Shown: positions 1 to 15,112, numbered from the stretch's first letter. The stretch: DNA of 64,000 nt from Thamnaconus septentrionalis (GCA_009823395.1 CM020515.1:9787989-9851988), one strand, 5' to 3'. The notes: generated from the letters alone by a model not told the origin. Translations and numbers: made by a program.

Positions 1-405
1 AAAATGTCTCTTTTTAACATGACTAATGTTTAACTTTTTTTTTGTCATTTTATTTGTATTTTTAAAATAATTAGCTATAGCACGTAATAACCAAAATACA
101 CATGTTTATATTAAATACATTTTATTACATAAATGACAATATTTTGACAGTCTGACTGACAAAGACAGTGCTGATGTTTTGGTTGGATGGTACTGCACAA
201 AAAAGCCATGCATTTGTCTGAGCTGCTTCTTTTTGACAGTTGTACATGATTTCATGAACCATAAATTGTCTAGAATCATATTTGACTGGGTCCAGACACC
301 CACCCACAGGGGGAAAAAAAAAATAAAAAAAATCCATCATCTCCCGACCATTATCCATCCCTCCCCGCCCGCCATTTCAGACTGCTTCCTCAGTAAAGAA
401 CCACT
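1..405. other. tufm 3' flank and 3' UTR
   Basis: AT-rich sequence downstream of the tufm stop codon on the minus strand. A minus-strand AATAAA hexamer (TTTATT on the plus strand at 121-126) lies about 280 bases past the stop and is the likely poly(A) signal, so roughly 100-405 is 3' UTR. No other gene is visible here. Confidence 0.6.
121..126 (-). terminator. Candidate poly(A) signal of tufm
   Basis: Perfect AATAAA on the minus strand, in the expected position downstream of the tufm stop codon. Assignment to tufm is inferred from position only. Confidence 0.5.
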
Positions 406-3400
406 TCAGCCCCAGTTGGCTTGGTCTTCGTCTGTAAGAGTCAGAATATCTGTGACCAGGCCGGTGCCAATGGTTTTGTTTCCATCTCGCAGGGTGAACC
501 TCTGCCCCTTTTCCAGGACCATTGGCTGGCGGAGTGTGAGCATCAACGAGGTGTCCTCCCCTGGCATTATCATATCCTGGGGAAAGGAAAAGGCAGAGAG
601 ATGGATCTCTCAAAAGAAATACGCCACTTAAAATGCTTCACACTAATTATGGATTTTAATGGTCTGATAAATGCTTACACCTAGAATACAAACACGTTTG
701 AAGACTCAAAATGCACAACTTAATCCTGCATAAAAAAAAAGTAAATGAACAGCGTAAATGAGTAGCTATGCCATGGCTTGTGGATAAGATATCACCAATA
801 CAAACACTGTGTCACTGTGTCAGACATTACACTCACAAACTCATGTGCACGCAACAGGTCGGAAGTACGGATGCAAATTATCCATTAAATCATTAATCGT
901 TAGTTGATTGACCTTATCGATCGATTAACAACTAATTGATAAGCAGCCAATTTTTTTTATTTTTTTTTAAAAGTCGTTTAAAAGTAACTTTTAAACTCAG
1001 GTATACACCACTCCATTTAACAAAAACAAAAAAAACCTGTGTAAAATTTTTGGAATTAATTGTGAATAATTTAATTTGATCAATTAAATTCTTAATCAAA
1101 AATGGATCAATAATCAATTAATTGTTAACATCCCCAGCAGCAACATTAAGAGTTAATTGAGAACAAGTCTGAAGTGATGTGATTACCAGTCACCATTATG
1201 TTGCTGTCGCTGGTTCTGTATGTCCAACCAGTTGTCGATGTCGCAGCAGATGCCTTTGGACATCCAGTCATATATCTCACTGTAGTTCCTGCCTACCAGC
1301 AGTTGTTGCATATTTTGTCTAAGCGTATTTTTATTGAGGCTTTTACTTTGTCCTTTGATCGCAAGCCAGTCCTCTCGGCACCTGTCATATTATTGTTAGG
1401 TTGCTTTTCCAAACAATACCCTGTGTTGTAATCCACTTCCTTCATTACTTGAAGCTGACTGTGACCTACTTTTTACGGCGGAACAGCGTTCGATTGCACA
1501 TTTACCATCCGACCAAGACATCAGACTTTCTTTGAGTCAACCAAAGCTGTGCATAGGAACTCGGTACCGCATTGCAGAATGCTGAAAATTTGGAATACAA
1601 ATGGGCACTGACCTTGTCAGCAGGCAGAGTGACTCTGCAGGCCATGTCCCAAGTGAGAGAGAACATGACGGGCATGAAGTTGGTGACAAATGGTTTGTGT
1701 CGGCCTCCTTCCTCCTTACTCAGGATATAAACCTAGAAAATGCATGTGCATAAAAACAACACAAATTAGTGGATTTTTTTATTTGTTCAATCAGAGCAGA
1801 AGAAAGCATTGAGCAGCGGCTCATCATCAAGTATTGATCTAAAGCAGCACTTTGGTCATTTTGACTGTCAGATTGTACACAGTGATGTAACAGAAGAGGT
1901 TGCTGACCTGTATAAATTCTGCCAAAAATACATTTAAAGCAAATTGATTAAAAATGTGTCAACTTCAGACCTGAGCCTTGACTTTCTGGTGAGGTCTGAT
2001 GGATCCTGGTTTGCACATGACCATCCCCCTCCTCACGTCCTCCCGCTTGAGTCCGCGAACCAGAGCGCCCAGGTTATCTCCCGCCTCCGCTCGGTCCAGA
2101 GACTTGTGGAACATCTCAATACCTGAACACACAGATTTGATTAGATTAGATTTTTTTTATTGTCCCCGAGGGGGAATTTATTACAACCATTATATTTTTG
2201 AATTGTCTCTGTTTTCGTACACTGGATGTGAAAGAGCTCCAGCTCACCTGTTATCACAGACTTAAAGCTGCGATTGTGGCCCATAAATTCAGCATCTTCT
2301 CCTTTCTTGATGATACCCCGCTCCATGGTGCCAGTGACCACTGTGCCCCTTCCTGAAAGACAACCATTAAACTTTAAATTACAAAAAATGTACATTTTCA
2401 TGCATCAGAAAACCTTTATAACCTTTGTATAATAGAAACTAAGTAGAATTTTTAAACTTTTAAATACATAGATAAATGATAAAATAACAGTGACAATAGT
2501 TTCAATTCAATTGGGCAAAGTTTTTCCTGCAATTTTTTTCCGTACCTGGGATAGAATAAACCCCCTCGACTGGCAGAAGGAAGGGTTTCTCCAGCTCTCT
2601 TTTGGGCAGAGGGATGTACGAATCCACGTACTCCAGCAGTTGCATCACTGCATTTATCCCAAGTTCAGGCTCTTTGTTCTGCAATAAAGCAAATCAGACA
2701 AATAAGATTACATTCAATCACATCAGACACTGCTGCAGCTGATAACTTCCCAAAACAGCCCGACCCAGTTGGTTGGTTGGGTAATGCATGACAAAGAAGA
2801 CCTTCACCCACCTCCAGGGCGCAGAGGGCGGAGCCGACCACGACAGGCGTGTTCTCGCCGTCGTAGCCAAACTCGGTGAGCAGCTCGCGGATCTCGATCT
2901 CCACCAGCTCCAGCATCTCTTTGTCCTCCACGGCGTCTGCCTTGTTGATGAAAACCACCACGTGCTCCACGCCGATCTGCCTGGCCAGCAGGAGGTGCTC
3001 CCTCGTCTGAGGCATCTGGCCGTCGGTGGCCGCCACCACGAGGATGCAGCCGTCCATCTGAGCCGTGCCTGTGATCATGTTCTGGGGAAGACACGGTGGC
3101 GGTTGGATAAAAGAGCTCGACACGCTGGAACTTAAACGACGGATGTTTAAATGCATATAATGTGGAGATTCACAGGAAAGAAAATTACCTTGATGTAGTC
3201 AGCGTGACCAGGGCAGTCTGTGTGAGCATAATGTCTGTTGGCCGTGGTGTATTCCACATGCGAGGCATTGATGGTGATTCCTCTGGCCTTCTCCTCTGGC
3301 GCATTGTCAATGTCCTCGTATTTTTTGTAGTTAGCCCCACCAGCATCGCAAAGCACTGAGGACCGTAATTGAAATGTTAATGTCAACACAAACAAGCTTT

Positions 3401-4429
3401 TAAAATATAAAACTTTTGCCAAAAATACCAAAAAAAAAAGCCAATACAATGAAAAGCTCAAACGTCAGTGACTCTACCTTTTGTGATGGCTGCAGTCAGG
3501 GTCGTCTTGCCGTGGTCTACATGGCCAATGGTTCCAATGTTTATGTGGGGCTTTTCCCTGCTGTAGGTTTTCTTTGCCTCTGCAGCAAAGGTGCGCCGGC
3601 TCAATGGCAGAGCACACTAAATTGTCAAAAATAAATGAAGTCAAACACTGGCTGAGCCATCTATTGGCGCTTTCTGTGTTTAGACTGTGATTGGATGGAT
3701 GTCTTACCAGTTTAAACGAGTTGCGCAAGAGGCTTGGGGAAGACAGCTGAAGGGCTGCAATGAAATCAAAATCGAAAACTTTATTCAAAACTGTGCTTTC
3801 CATTTTAACAAACTTAAGTTCAGATTTTGTTAAAACCAAACAATCAATCACAACAATCAATGCTTCAACATAGTAGCAATGCTGGTGACAGTGTAGCAGA
3901 CTTTGTTCAAAAACTGGTTTTACGTCTCGACCAAGGATTGATGTTAACAAAACCACGTCTGCCACCATCGGTGAAAGCCATAATTTAACGACATTTTATA
4001 ACCTCGATGGTTACATCAGGTACCTTCAAGGAACGCTGCAGCAGTGACATAAGCTAATGGATACATTTCAGTAGATGGTTTAGCTTTCTTCTACATAAAG
4101 GCTGATTTAATAGTACAAACAGAATCATGCAGTAGGATGGTTTTCGAATACGTTTCGACCATCACTCAGTGTTCTCATTCATCACAGCTAAATCGTATAT
4201 TGTAAGCTAACATTCTTAGTAACGTGACCTTGCTCTGTATTTAGCAGAAACAAGTCATCAATTGTGTAAAGCTCACAGTTAAACGAACGACAAACACTTC
4301 CTCGTGCAGCGGACTAAACGGGTTAAAACGAAATTGGAATGTATAATCAAAGCACACAAGTCAATGACAGTACATTCATTTTAATTTTTTACCGGAGAAA
4401 CATGCACGCAATCCCACAAGCGCGGCCAT
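406..4429 (-). CDS. tufm: Mitochondrial translation elongation factor Tu (10 coding exons)
   Basis: GTPase that delivers aminoacyl-tRNA to the mitochondrial ribosome. Coding exons, 5' to 3': 4393-4429, 3708-3754, 3478-3616, 3189-3355, 2812-3081, 2546-2678, 2248-2352, 1971-2122, 1613-1732, 406-576. All introns are GT-AG and the sum is 446 aa plus stop, close to human TUFM. The N-terminus ([13 protein letters not shown]...) is Arg/Ser/Leu-rich, fitting a matrix-targeting peptide; the mature protein probably begins near AAEAKK, about residue 40. G motifs are intact: GHVDHGKT (59-66), [18 protein letters not shown] and SALCALE, followed by EF-Tu domains 2 and 3 ([29 protein letters not shown]) and the C-terminal [18 protein letters not shown]. 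The start ATG lies inside a YY1-type element. Its head-to-head neighbour is hspbp1. Very secure assignment. Confidence 0.97.
866..1136 (+). mobile_element. hAT-type MITE copy 1 (TAGGGATG family), degraded ends
   Basis: Non-autonomous element in tufm intron 9. It begins with a decayed TACGGATGCAAATTATC and ends AATTGTTAACATCCCCA, so the ends are imperfect inverted copies. The interior is AT-rich with repeated ATTAATCG/CGATTAA words. The same family occurs at 15639-16075, 32340-32569 and 33700-33877. No convincing 8-bp target duplication is left, which suggests an older insertion. Confidence 0.7.
2131..2190 (-). repeat. Short non-LTR retrotransposon 3' tail
   Basis: On the minus strand this reads TTCCCCCTCGGGGACAATAAA followed by a (TCTAA)n-like tail, a common fish LINE/SINE 3' end. 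It lies in the tufm intron between exons 1971-2122 and 2248-2352. A sister tail is at 16519-16585. The source family is not resolved. Confidence 0.5.
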
Positions 4430-4435
4430 CTTGGA
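4421..4435 (-). promoter_or_regulatory. YY1-type element overlapping the tufm start codon
   Basis: The minus strand reads CCAAGATGGCCGCG, a close match to the YY1 consensus CAAGATGGCGGC, and the ATG within it is the tufm start codon. In vertebrates such elements sit at the 5' end of short-leader housekeeping and mitochondrial genes, which fits tufm. Function is inferred from motif and position. Confidence 0.6.
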
Positions 4436-4510
4436 TGATGAGACTCGCCGGACGAGCAGCCCACTTCTCAGTAAGACTGAAGGCCATTGGCTGTTGTAAA
4501 AGTCGCTTGA

Positions 4511-4518
4511 TGACGTCA
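4511..4518. promoter_or_regulatory. Palindromic CRE (TGACGTCA) upstream of tufm
   Basis: Perfect 8-bp cAMP-response element about 82 bases upstream of the tufm ATG, a typical CREB/ATF promoter position. Binding is not shown. Confidence 0.55.
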
Positions 4519-5260
4519 TATGCCGTTTGCCGAAATCATAATATACTTACCATACGCAATACGGTACATTCTAAGAAACCGCTCATGTCGTCGCAAAATG
4601 TAGAGTTGCCTAAATACGTTTAGGCCAATACAAGTACTTAAAATGTGTCAATGTCAATAACAGCATTCTCAAAAAGAAAAAAAGTATTTAAAAAAATGCA
4701 GCTGGAATTGCTTTTGGTCGTATTTTTCTTTTTCTTTTTTCTTTTTAAAGCAACCAAGTCACCAATTTGGCAAAAATGTGAAGAAGCAACTAACGTTTCC
4801 TCTTATGTAGTTTAATTGCAGCATGTACCGACATCTTGAGGTCATTTTACCCATTTTACTCGTAACCATGCGCTCAGATTGTTTTTCTATTTAAATAATT
4901 ATAAATATATATTATTTTGATTGATATGTGTGTGTCCCCACGTATTTATGGCATAAGTGAAGAAGTTTTTTTGTTTTTTTCTAACTATGCAGCCGTAACT
5001 ACATGTAACTTCTCTACCAGTCGCCAAAATTATCTGGATGCTGAACGTAGTTTCCAGAAATTACCTTTAATTATCTAATAGACAAATACTCACGCTTCAT
5101 CCTTAATGATACACGTGTTTTAATGCTTTAATACGTTACAAACGGTACTATGCATCGTAATGTTATAATGAAATAAATAGTGGAAGGTTTAAATAGAAAT
5201 TATCTATTCTCAAATTAGGTGATGTGAACGTAATTGCCAGTTTGTTCAAAGGTTTACGGT

Positions 5261-5304
5261 ACAAGATGGCTGCCCCCATGCCACTCGTGAGATCAGCTAG
5301 CTAG
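5261..5304 (+). promoter_or_regulatory. YY1-like element with a 12-codon upstream ORF, hspbp1 leader
   Basis: ACAAGATGGCTGCCCCC matches the YY1 consensus and mirrors the motif at the tufm start. Its ATG (5266) opens a tiny reading frame, MAAPMPLVRSAS then TAG at 5302-5304. If transcription starts at or before the motif, this is an upstream ORF in the hspbp1 leader. If it starts just inside the motif, the uORF is skipped. Confidence 0.45.
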
Positions 5305-5811
5305 AATGTTCTAGCTACTTCGTGTTTTCGTGTGTATAAGGGGGAGTTGACTTAGTGGCAGCCTTTTAAGACACATGTAGATTTGATTGGTGTGGTCTTG
5401 CTGCGGACTCGAATAGGTAAGTCGGGACTTTACTTTATCGTGAATGAGATTACTCGCTTCTGATGTCGTGTTTATTTACTTCTTTAAACATAGCTTAACT
5501 CGAGCTAGTGTGGTTTTAGTCATGTGTCGTGTGATTGTCGTAACTCTGGCGCTATATCTAATGGATTTTTTTTTTTAAAAAAATACACTGCTTGTGGTTC
5601 GAGATCGGCTTTTATGTGATATTTGCAGTCGCGTTCAGTTTTCCCCGACCGTAAACGGTAATATATATCTGCAGTAGTTGGTTCCTCTATACATAGCCTA
5701 TGTGCCCGGGTTTTGTCCTGTGCTGGCGGACCTCAGCCTTTAAGTAGTTGCATCTTACCTGCCTACATGTGTTGTTTTTCTGACCAGCTCTAAAGACATA
5801 TAAGACACATC

Positions 5812-5979
5812 ATGGCCGAAGAAAACAGAGAAAGCAGAAGATACCCCCAGAATCTCCAGGGTCTGTTACAACTTGCAGTGGATGCTGGGTCAGCTTCAGA
5901 TGGACCAGCCCCTGTTGAACCCATGTCAGAGGAGGTAAATGGCCGGTTTATACAAATTCACGGTTAAAGTCCTTGAGTT

Positions 5980-6040
<61 letters not shown>

Positions 6041-7797
6041 ATGTGATTAGCATCTTAATGAAAACTTGTACCATTGTTCTTTTTTTTTCTTGTTTTTTTT
6101 TTTTTTTTTTTAGAGGAAAGTGTGGCTGCAACAAGCTCTAGCAGAAGTTGGAAGAGGACAGATGAATGAAGTGGAGCAGATGAAACAGTGCTTGGTTGTA
6201 TTGCGCCAAGATGGACCGAGCGAGAGAGATGGAGAGGACAGGGAGGAAGAAGACGACAATGAGCAGGAGACAGCTTTCGAGATTCTGTCAGACCTTTGTG
6301 AGAACCTGGACAATGCGAGAGGTGGGAAAAATTTGTCTAGCTCAATTACGGATTTTCTAGCCGAACTGCAAATAAGATGAGCACCTTTTTTCCCGTTTAC
6401 TAATCATGCCCTTTATTTCTCTGCATCACAGACCTGATGGTTCTGGGTGGACTCGACCTTTGCGTCTCCAAGTACCTGTGTCATGATCAGAGTGGACTGA
6501 GGTGGCGCGCCGCCGACCTCATAGCTTCCTGTGCACAGAATATGCCACAAGTGCAGGTTCACTTGCTTGGCATTGGGGCTCTTCCGAAATTGCTGAAGCT
6601 GGCAGAGTCAGACCCGCACCCCACTGTCAGAGTAAAAGCTCTCTTTGCTGTGTCATGTAAGTATCAAACAGAAGCAGACAGCAATTTGTTCAGGTGGCTC
6701 TAATGTTGTTGAACAGTTGCAGTGACTAATTGCTCACACAGGATGGACCTGGTGTAAAACATTAAGACTAAATGGAAATGCTGACAGATTTTGTTTTTAC
6801 CTTAGGCCTCGTTCGGGAGCAGGAGGCCGGACTCAAAGCTTTTTTGTCCCACGATGGCTTCTCGGTACTGATGCGGGGCTTGCAGGCAGAGAACGAGAAG
6901 CTCAGGACCAAGTCGGCGTTCCTTCTGCTCAACCTATTGACTTCCCGTCCTGAACAAAAAGGTATAGAATAAAGGAGGATTGAAAAAAAAAAATTTTTCA
7001 AACATAATTTGTGGCATTGACAAAAGGTTTTGAAACAACTCTTTGTCTCTTTTTTTGTTTCTCGAAAGAGTATGAAACAATTATCAAAAAAAAATAAAAA
7101 TATTTTGAATAGATGTGTGTTGTTCTCAATTATTATCGAAGCAATCAGGTTTATGTTGTTACGATTTGAAATCAGAGACTTTTTACCATTGAAGCCTATC
7201 AGACTTCCTTCTGTTTTAAATTCAGTATATACCTAAAGATTTCATTTCCACCCCCTCTGCAGACACCGTGGTCTCCATGGGCATGGTGCAGCAGCTTGTG
7301 TCTGTCCTTCGCACACCACACTCACCTGTACATGAACACGTGCTGGCTGCCCTTTGCTGGTAAGAATTACCCTCAACTTAAACAGCTGTGTTTGTCAACT
7401 CAGCGTGGAAGTTGGCATTTTCCCAGTGGTCACATGTTTGACCATTCACTCTCTGTTCTGTGATGCCTGTCCAGTCTGGTAGAAGACTGTCAACAGGCTC
7501 TGACAGACTGCAGGAACCCTTCTCTCGACCTCGAGGAGTTTCTAAGACAGCGATCAAGAGAGCTCAAGGGAAAAGAGGAGAGTGAGGTAAGTTGATCTAA
7601 GAGGAATGCCATTGAGAAGTTTTCATGTTTTTTACTTGACTGTGCTTTTAGCTGAGACGTCAGCTGCAGCAGCATCGCTTCCAACATTTGTAAAGATGAC
7701 GTTTTGTTTCCCACAGGAAGAGCTGGTATTCTGTGAACGCTTGAGGGCCTTGTGTTTCCAGAGGCAGCAGTCAGAAGACAATGGAATGGATCGCTAG
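5812..7797 (+). CDS. hspbp1: Hsp70-binding protein 1, nucleotide exchange factor (7 coding exons)
   Basis: Armadillo-type cochaperone that binds the Hsp70 ATPase domain and promotes ADP release (Fes1/HspBP1 family, cytosolic). Coding exons: 5812-5934, 6114-6321, 6432-6656, 6806-6961, 7263-7359, 7475-7586, 7717-7797, total 333 aa. The start MAEENRESRRYPQNLQGLLQ matches the family's N-terminal helix; the ATG follows a 5' UTR splice acceptor. Helical repeats then run through GLRWRAADLIASCAQN, VRVKALFAVSCLVREQEAG, DGFSVLMRGLQ, KSAFLLLNLL and VSMGMVQQLVSVLRTPHSP, ending EELVFCERL...MDR. Residues about 75-90 are strongly acidic (EDREEEDDNEQE). It is divergent from tufm and convergent with tmem86b. 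Secure call. Confidence 0.96.
5981..6038. repeat. (AC)n microsatellite, hspbp1 intron
   Basis: About 29 uninterrupted AC units in the intron after the first coding exon, followed further on by a poly-T tract that forms the next acceptor's polypyrimidine run. Confidence 0.95.
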
Positions 7798-8518
7798 TGT
7801 TTCTTTCACATTACACTTGTCTTTTTCTTTTTGATCTTTAGTTTTTCCGTGTGTAATGTTGTAACAGAACATTCATGAGACTGTTCATGGGTGTGATCAT
7901 GGCTACATTTGTTTCTGTTACGGCAGACGCTCCTTGAAACTTGGTATTAAATCCATGTGCTGGATTTTGTTCTCCCAATGTCAGCCAAGTTCACTGTAAA
8001 ATGTTTAAATTTACTTGTCTGATAATAGAGGAAACGACAGAAGCTGTGTATATCAGATTTCTGCGAAGCTTCAGCATTTGTTTTAGTCCATTTTCCAAAA
8101 ACTTGACAACTATTTAGTTTCCTTGGTTTTCAAAGCATATTTATTGTTATAAGTCAATAGTATTTTTATGTACATATTACGAGCTCACATGTCAAAAAAA
8201 AAAATCTGTCAATACATGAACTTGTACACATACAAACGACATTTGTATCAGTCACAGAATAAAAACACCACTACCAACTGATGGTGAAGTTTCTATCATT
8301 TTTGCCTGGATACTGTTATTTTAAAGCATTGCAGTTGCAGTTTTGACAAAAACAACAACAGGAATGCAGGAGTGACACATTAGTTGTTTTTGTTTACTAT
8401 TATGGAAGAAGACAAGTCGTGGCAATATAGCCAATGACAAGGTATAGGTAAAGTTTACACAAATAATTACATTTCAGTGGGAAAACTGATTAAAAAAAAC
8501 AAATTGTAATGCCACAGT
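7798..8518. other. Overlapping 3' UTR zone of hspbp1 and tmem86b
   Basis: AT-rich sequence between two convergent stop codons. A plus-strand AATAAA at 8259-8264 could end hspbp1 and a minus-strand AATAAA (TTTATT at 8140-8145) could end tmem86b. If both are used the transcripts overlap by about 120 bases. No coding potential is seen. Confidence 0.5.
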
Positions 8519-9601
8519 TTAGGACCGCTTCCATTTTGAAAAGTCATCTTTGTTCTCAGAAGCCTTTACATCACCCAAAGCTATTAGTAGCTGTGCCAGA
8601 TAATAAGTGGACATGATGACATATTCGCTATTTATTGACGGTGCGATCACCTGAAAAACCTGCAATGCCAATGTAATATCTGACACCACGAACGACACAC
8701 TTCCAAGCACCGTGAGCACCTTGCGAGTTCTGATGGCCAGAGAGGCCATCAGAACAATCAAGAAAACATAGACGGCCACTGCGGGAACCAGTTTGTCCCC
8801 GTCTTCTGCTTTTTTTATGAATGGATGCAAGAAGAAATAAACCCCTCCTCCACATATGAACAAGATCAGATATAGGAACCACAATGAGGAGGAAGAGGAA
8901 CGTTCTGCATAAGAGCCGGTCATGAAGGTGATTGAATACAGCATATGAGCCACAGCAAACGCGACCATTCCTGAAAGAAAAAAATGCAAATATGCAGGTC
9001 TTAGTAGACAGGACAAATAATATTTTTACCATAGAACCATGTCTGGTGTGGAATCTAAGGTGCATAGTTCAATGTGAACACAGAAATGTACACCATCCAA
9101 AAGATGTCACGGCACGTACCGAGCAGGAAGTGCTCCCGCCACACCAGGCACCAGTCTCCGACAGCAGAAAAGACCAAACCTCCCACCACGCCCAGGAAAC
9201 TCTGACCTCGATTCCAGCTCAGCACTACAGCAGCCAACAGGAGCACCGGTGCTGCCTTGACACCCGCAAACAAGACGGATCCCGGAAAGTCTGGATCCAC
9301 CAGGTAGAAGAAAATGGCGGTGGACAAAAAGAAGGGCAAGAGAGAAAGAAACAGGTGGCAGGACTGATGGGTAGAGGGGAAAAAGGAGGAGAAGGGGGTT
9401 TCACAGTTAAAATAAGTGAGTCCACAGAGGTTGGCTGAAACATTAATATATGATTACATGTGGTAATACACTAAAAGATTGAATGATGATAATAGAATAA
9501 ATGATGTAACTACTGTTGAATAAGGAGTAAAGTTAAAATTGTGTGGGTACCATGTTTCTCTTCTGCCTCCTGTCATAGGCGTGAGTGTCAAGGATGTCCA
9601 T
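8519..9601 (-). CDS. tmem86b: Lysoplasmalogenase, TMEM86B-like (3 coding exons)
   Basis: YhhN/TMEM86-family multi-pass membrane enzyme that hydrolyses the vinyl-ether bond of lysoplasmalogens. Coding exons: 9551-9601, 9120-9363, 8519-8970, total 248 aa, with phases closing. The first exon encodes MDILDTHAYDRRQKRNM; it is assigned because its ATG, phase 0 and a GT donor fit, and is the least certain part. The body has about eight hydrophobic segments and family motifs: GVVGGLVFSAVGDWCLVW (the conserved FSAxGD loop), GMVAFAVAHMLYS, a late SFVVSDITLALQVF and MSTYYLAQLLIALG. The choice of TMEM86B over TMEM86A rests on adjacency to hspbp1, as in human 19q13.42, and on sequence feel. Confidence 0.88.
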
Positions 9602-10630
9602 TGTCCAGTGTCTCAGTCAGATGGAGCTGTCCTGCGTGGCTCTATGCGTCTTCTTCTGTCCTTAAATTTCCGCTTTTCCGTCCTTTTTCGGCAGCGCCAA
9701 TAAATCCTTCACGGGTGTTGGTGTCCTGTTCTCCTCCACTGTACCTCGACCGTCCACCTCTCGCACTGTTGCTTTTTCTCACTGCTGAACTTTGGACTGA
9801 TCTTTGCCCAACTATAGCATCCTGATAATCAATGTTTTATGTTCAGTGTTTTTAGTTTGCATGGACGAAAATGTGACCGCAAGCCTCTGCTGTGGAAAGG
9901 TTTGGGTGAAATCAACAAACAAGGGGGCAAAGATGAACTTGTACGCATACTGTAAACTGTTTTATTTCTGTTTTATGACAGAAATAAAAGTCATTAATAA
10001 ATCCTTCTAATCATTGTCTAATTTTTGTGAAATAAGCTAACGCAAGCTATTCACTTCAGCAACCACATGGCTGATGTCCAGACTACCATGACAAATCAGG
10101 AAACACATTTTATCACTTACAATTTCTTTGAAAAAAAAAGAGGCTGTTTTTTAAAGACAAAAATAGGGATTTGCTATGAGTTTAATTACAACAGATTGCC
10201 TTCCTCAGTTTACAACAGGCTGTCATCAGACCAACACATTAGTTTACTATATTTTTTTCACCCTTTGATAAAATCGTGTCTACATATTGTGTTCTAACAA
10301 GCAAAACTGGTTAGGGGCGGGGTTTTGCTTAAGTGTGACAGAATTCCACTCAACTGTGGAAGGCAACAATGATTAACCGAGGCCTCTCTCATTCAGACTT
10401 TGAACAGTCCTTGTCCACGGTGCCTCGGATCGCGTGCTGCTTGTTTCAGGGGCAGCAATCAGGGGTTCAGGAATTATCTGGTGAGTAGAGCAATAAAGAG
10501 AAACTATTAACAGAGAGACTGAAAGAGATTCAGCACCTAATAAGGTCCGAAACTGACGTGTTTTCTCCTTTTTCTTGTTAAATTGCAGGAGGGTTTGTTT
10601 TTTCCCTTGGCTGCTTCCTGAGCTCAGGAC
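9602..10630. other. tmem86b/aspdh intergenic
   Basis: Upstream flank of both genes. Near aspdh, a splice acceptor (AATTGCAG ending 10588) precedes the ATG and a possible donor ATTATCTG|GTGAGT sits at about 10480, suggesting a non-coding aspdh first exon. A plus-strand AATAAA at about 9980-9985 has no gene assigned. No further gene is recognised. Confidence 0.4.
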
Positions 10631-13640
<3,010 letters not shown>

Positions 13641-13749
13641 AGTGGAGAACAAACACGACAGGATCAACTGCTACACATCCAAGAAACTGCTCATATTTTA
13701 TAGGTACTAGATAATGTAAAAAAAACAAAAACAAACTATCACCCTGGTC

Positions 13750-13755
13750 AATAAA
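13750..13755 (+). terminator. Candidate poly(A) signal of aspdh
   Basis: AATAAA 110 bases past the aspdh stop codon. Assignment is by position. Confidence 0.5.
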
Positions 13756-14809
13756 CAACATGCACAAAGAGGACAAAGACAAGTCATTGCATCAAGATAT
13801 ATACTATATGTATTTTTTTCTCTTTATTATAAGTTCATTTGGTGCATTTTAGCAAACGTTAAAACTCTAACAGGGGGCGTGAGCTCACACCCAATTAAAA
13901 CCATTGTTTTCTTCCTTAACAGACAGGAAGCCACTCTTCAGGTAGCCTTGTGTCATTGTCTTTACCAGACAAACATCATTTCCCTTTTGTCCCTCCCTCT
14001 TGTTGCACCTCTGCTGCGCTCAAAAATACTTGGCAAAAACAGGGAAGCCCAGGAGTAACCATGTTCACACGTGCACAAACGGAGAATACGGCGTGTAAGG
14101 AGTGTGACGCTACTTGCGGGTGATCGTCACTGAAAGGCTGTGGTCAAAAGTATCCCCAAACAATGCAACTCTCATCATCAGAAATAACACAGTGTTTTTT
14201 TTGTTTTTGTTTCACCTCTGCCATTTGTACAGTTCTGTTTATCTGTGACATTTTTTTTCCCCATTTTGGGATATTTGCTGTAAACAAGGCATTTGCAGGG
14301 AAGACGAAATTGGCACAAGCAAAGTGAGAAGTTCACCCTTAAATTCCATTATGCACATTTTCCCTCTAACCCCTTGTGTCATTTCTTATTTTGGATTACA
14401 ACAAAGTGTCATTTTTCTGAATCTTAAAATATTAGCGGGTGAGTTCATGAACTAGCTAGCTCATGAACTGAGGTGAAGTGAATGGGTGCGAATCAGTGGG
14501 TCCCCTGCAGCATGTGAAACTGCTGATGATCTCATCCTGCTCTAACACTGTCCGAGAAAAATCTAGGGTTTATTTTTTAAGTATCTATTTTTGCACAAGT
14601 ACAAAAGGTTTATCCTAATATATATATATATATATATGTATATTTTTTTAAACTTTAGGCCTATGGTGTCCAGTGTTAGTACTTAGTACACTTAAAAAAA
14701 GAAATCCAGCAACCTTGATTTGTTCTCCGTGTTGAGCTGTTGTTCAGCACTTTAGCTGCTGCAATTTCTCCAGTAAGCAAACCCCTGGGTGCACTGTTGC
14801 TGTGGCTGA

Positions 14810-14849
14810 AACAACAACAACAACGACAACAGCGACGACGACGACGACA
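14810..14849. repeat. CAA/CGA trinucleotide tract in the gys1 3' UTR
   Basis: Runs of CAA then CGA units; read as gys1 mRNA this is GUC/GUU repeats. Short and probably polymorphic. Confidence 0.8.
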
Positions 14850-15112
14850 CAGCATTAAACTGATAGATATCATTAAAGGTTCTGAGGTACACACGAGTTG
14901 GGAAGACACTGATAGTGATGCATTTCTTTTCCACAACAAGGCAAAATTCACGTTTTCATAGTAACATACAGCTGTACTCGTTCAGGCTACGATGTTTCTG
15001 AGTGCACGGATGACGTGGCTGTCACCCCCCCCCCACCCCACCCAAAAAACAAACAAAAAAAAACTGCTTCCCTCGAAACGTTTTGCATGTACTGTACATG
15101 CGTTCACGCATC

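Larger units (their letters stand above)
4430..5811. other. tufm/hspbp1 divergent intergenic and hspbp1 5' UTR
   Basis: Shared upstream region of two divergent genes. It holds the tufm CRE, AT-rich spacer, a YY1-like motif at 5261-5275 and a non-coding hspbp1 first exon. That exon ends at the donor AATAG|GTAAG (intron from 5417) and splices to an acceptor TGACCAG at 5781-5787, 24 bases before the hspbp1 ATG. Nothing else coding is visible. Confidence 0.6.
13641..15112. other. aspdh/gys1 convergent 3' region
   Basis: 3' flanks of two convergent genes. A minus-strand AATAAA (TTTATT at 14569-14574) is the best gys1 poly(A) candidate, giving a 3' UTR of about 540 bases. That UTR contains an (AT)n run at 14618-14638, a CAA/CGA trinucleotide tract at 14810-14849 and a poly-C stretch near 15027. 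No coding sequence was recognised. Confidence 0.55.

Noticed and set aside
1198..1431. 77-codon plus-strand frame in tufm intron 9
   Set aside because: No domain, no conservation argument, and it sits wholly inside an intron next to MITE sequence.
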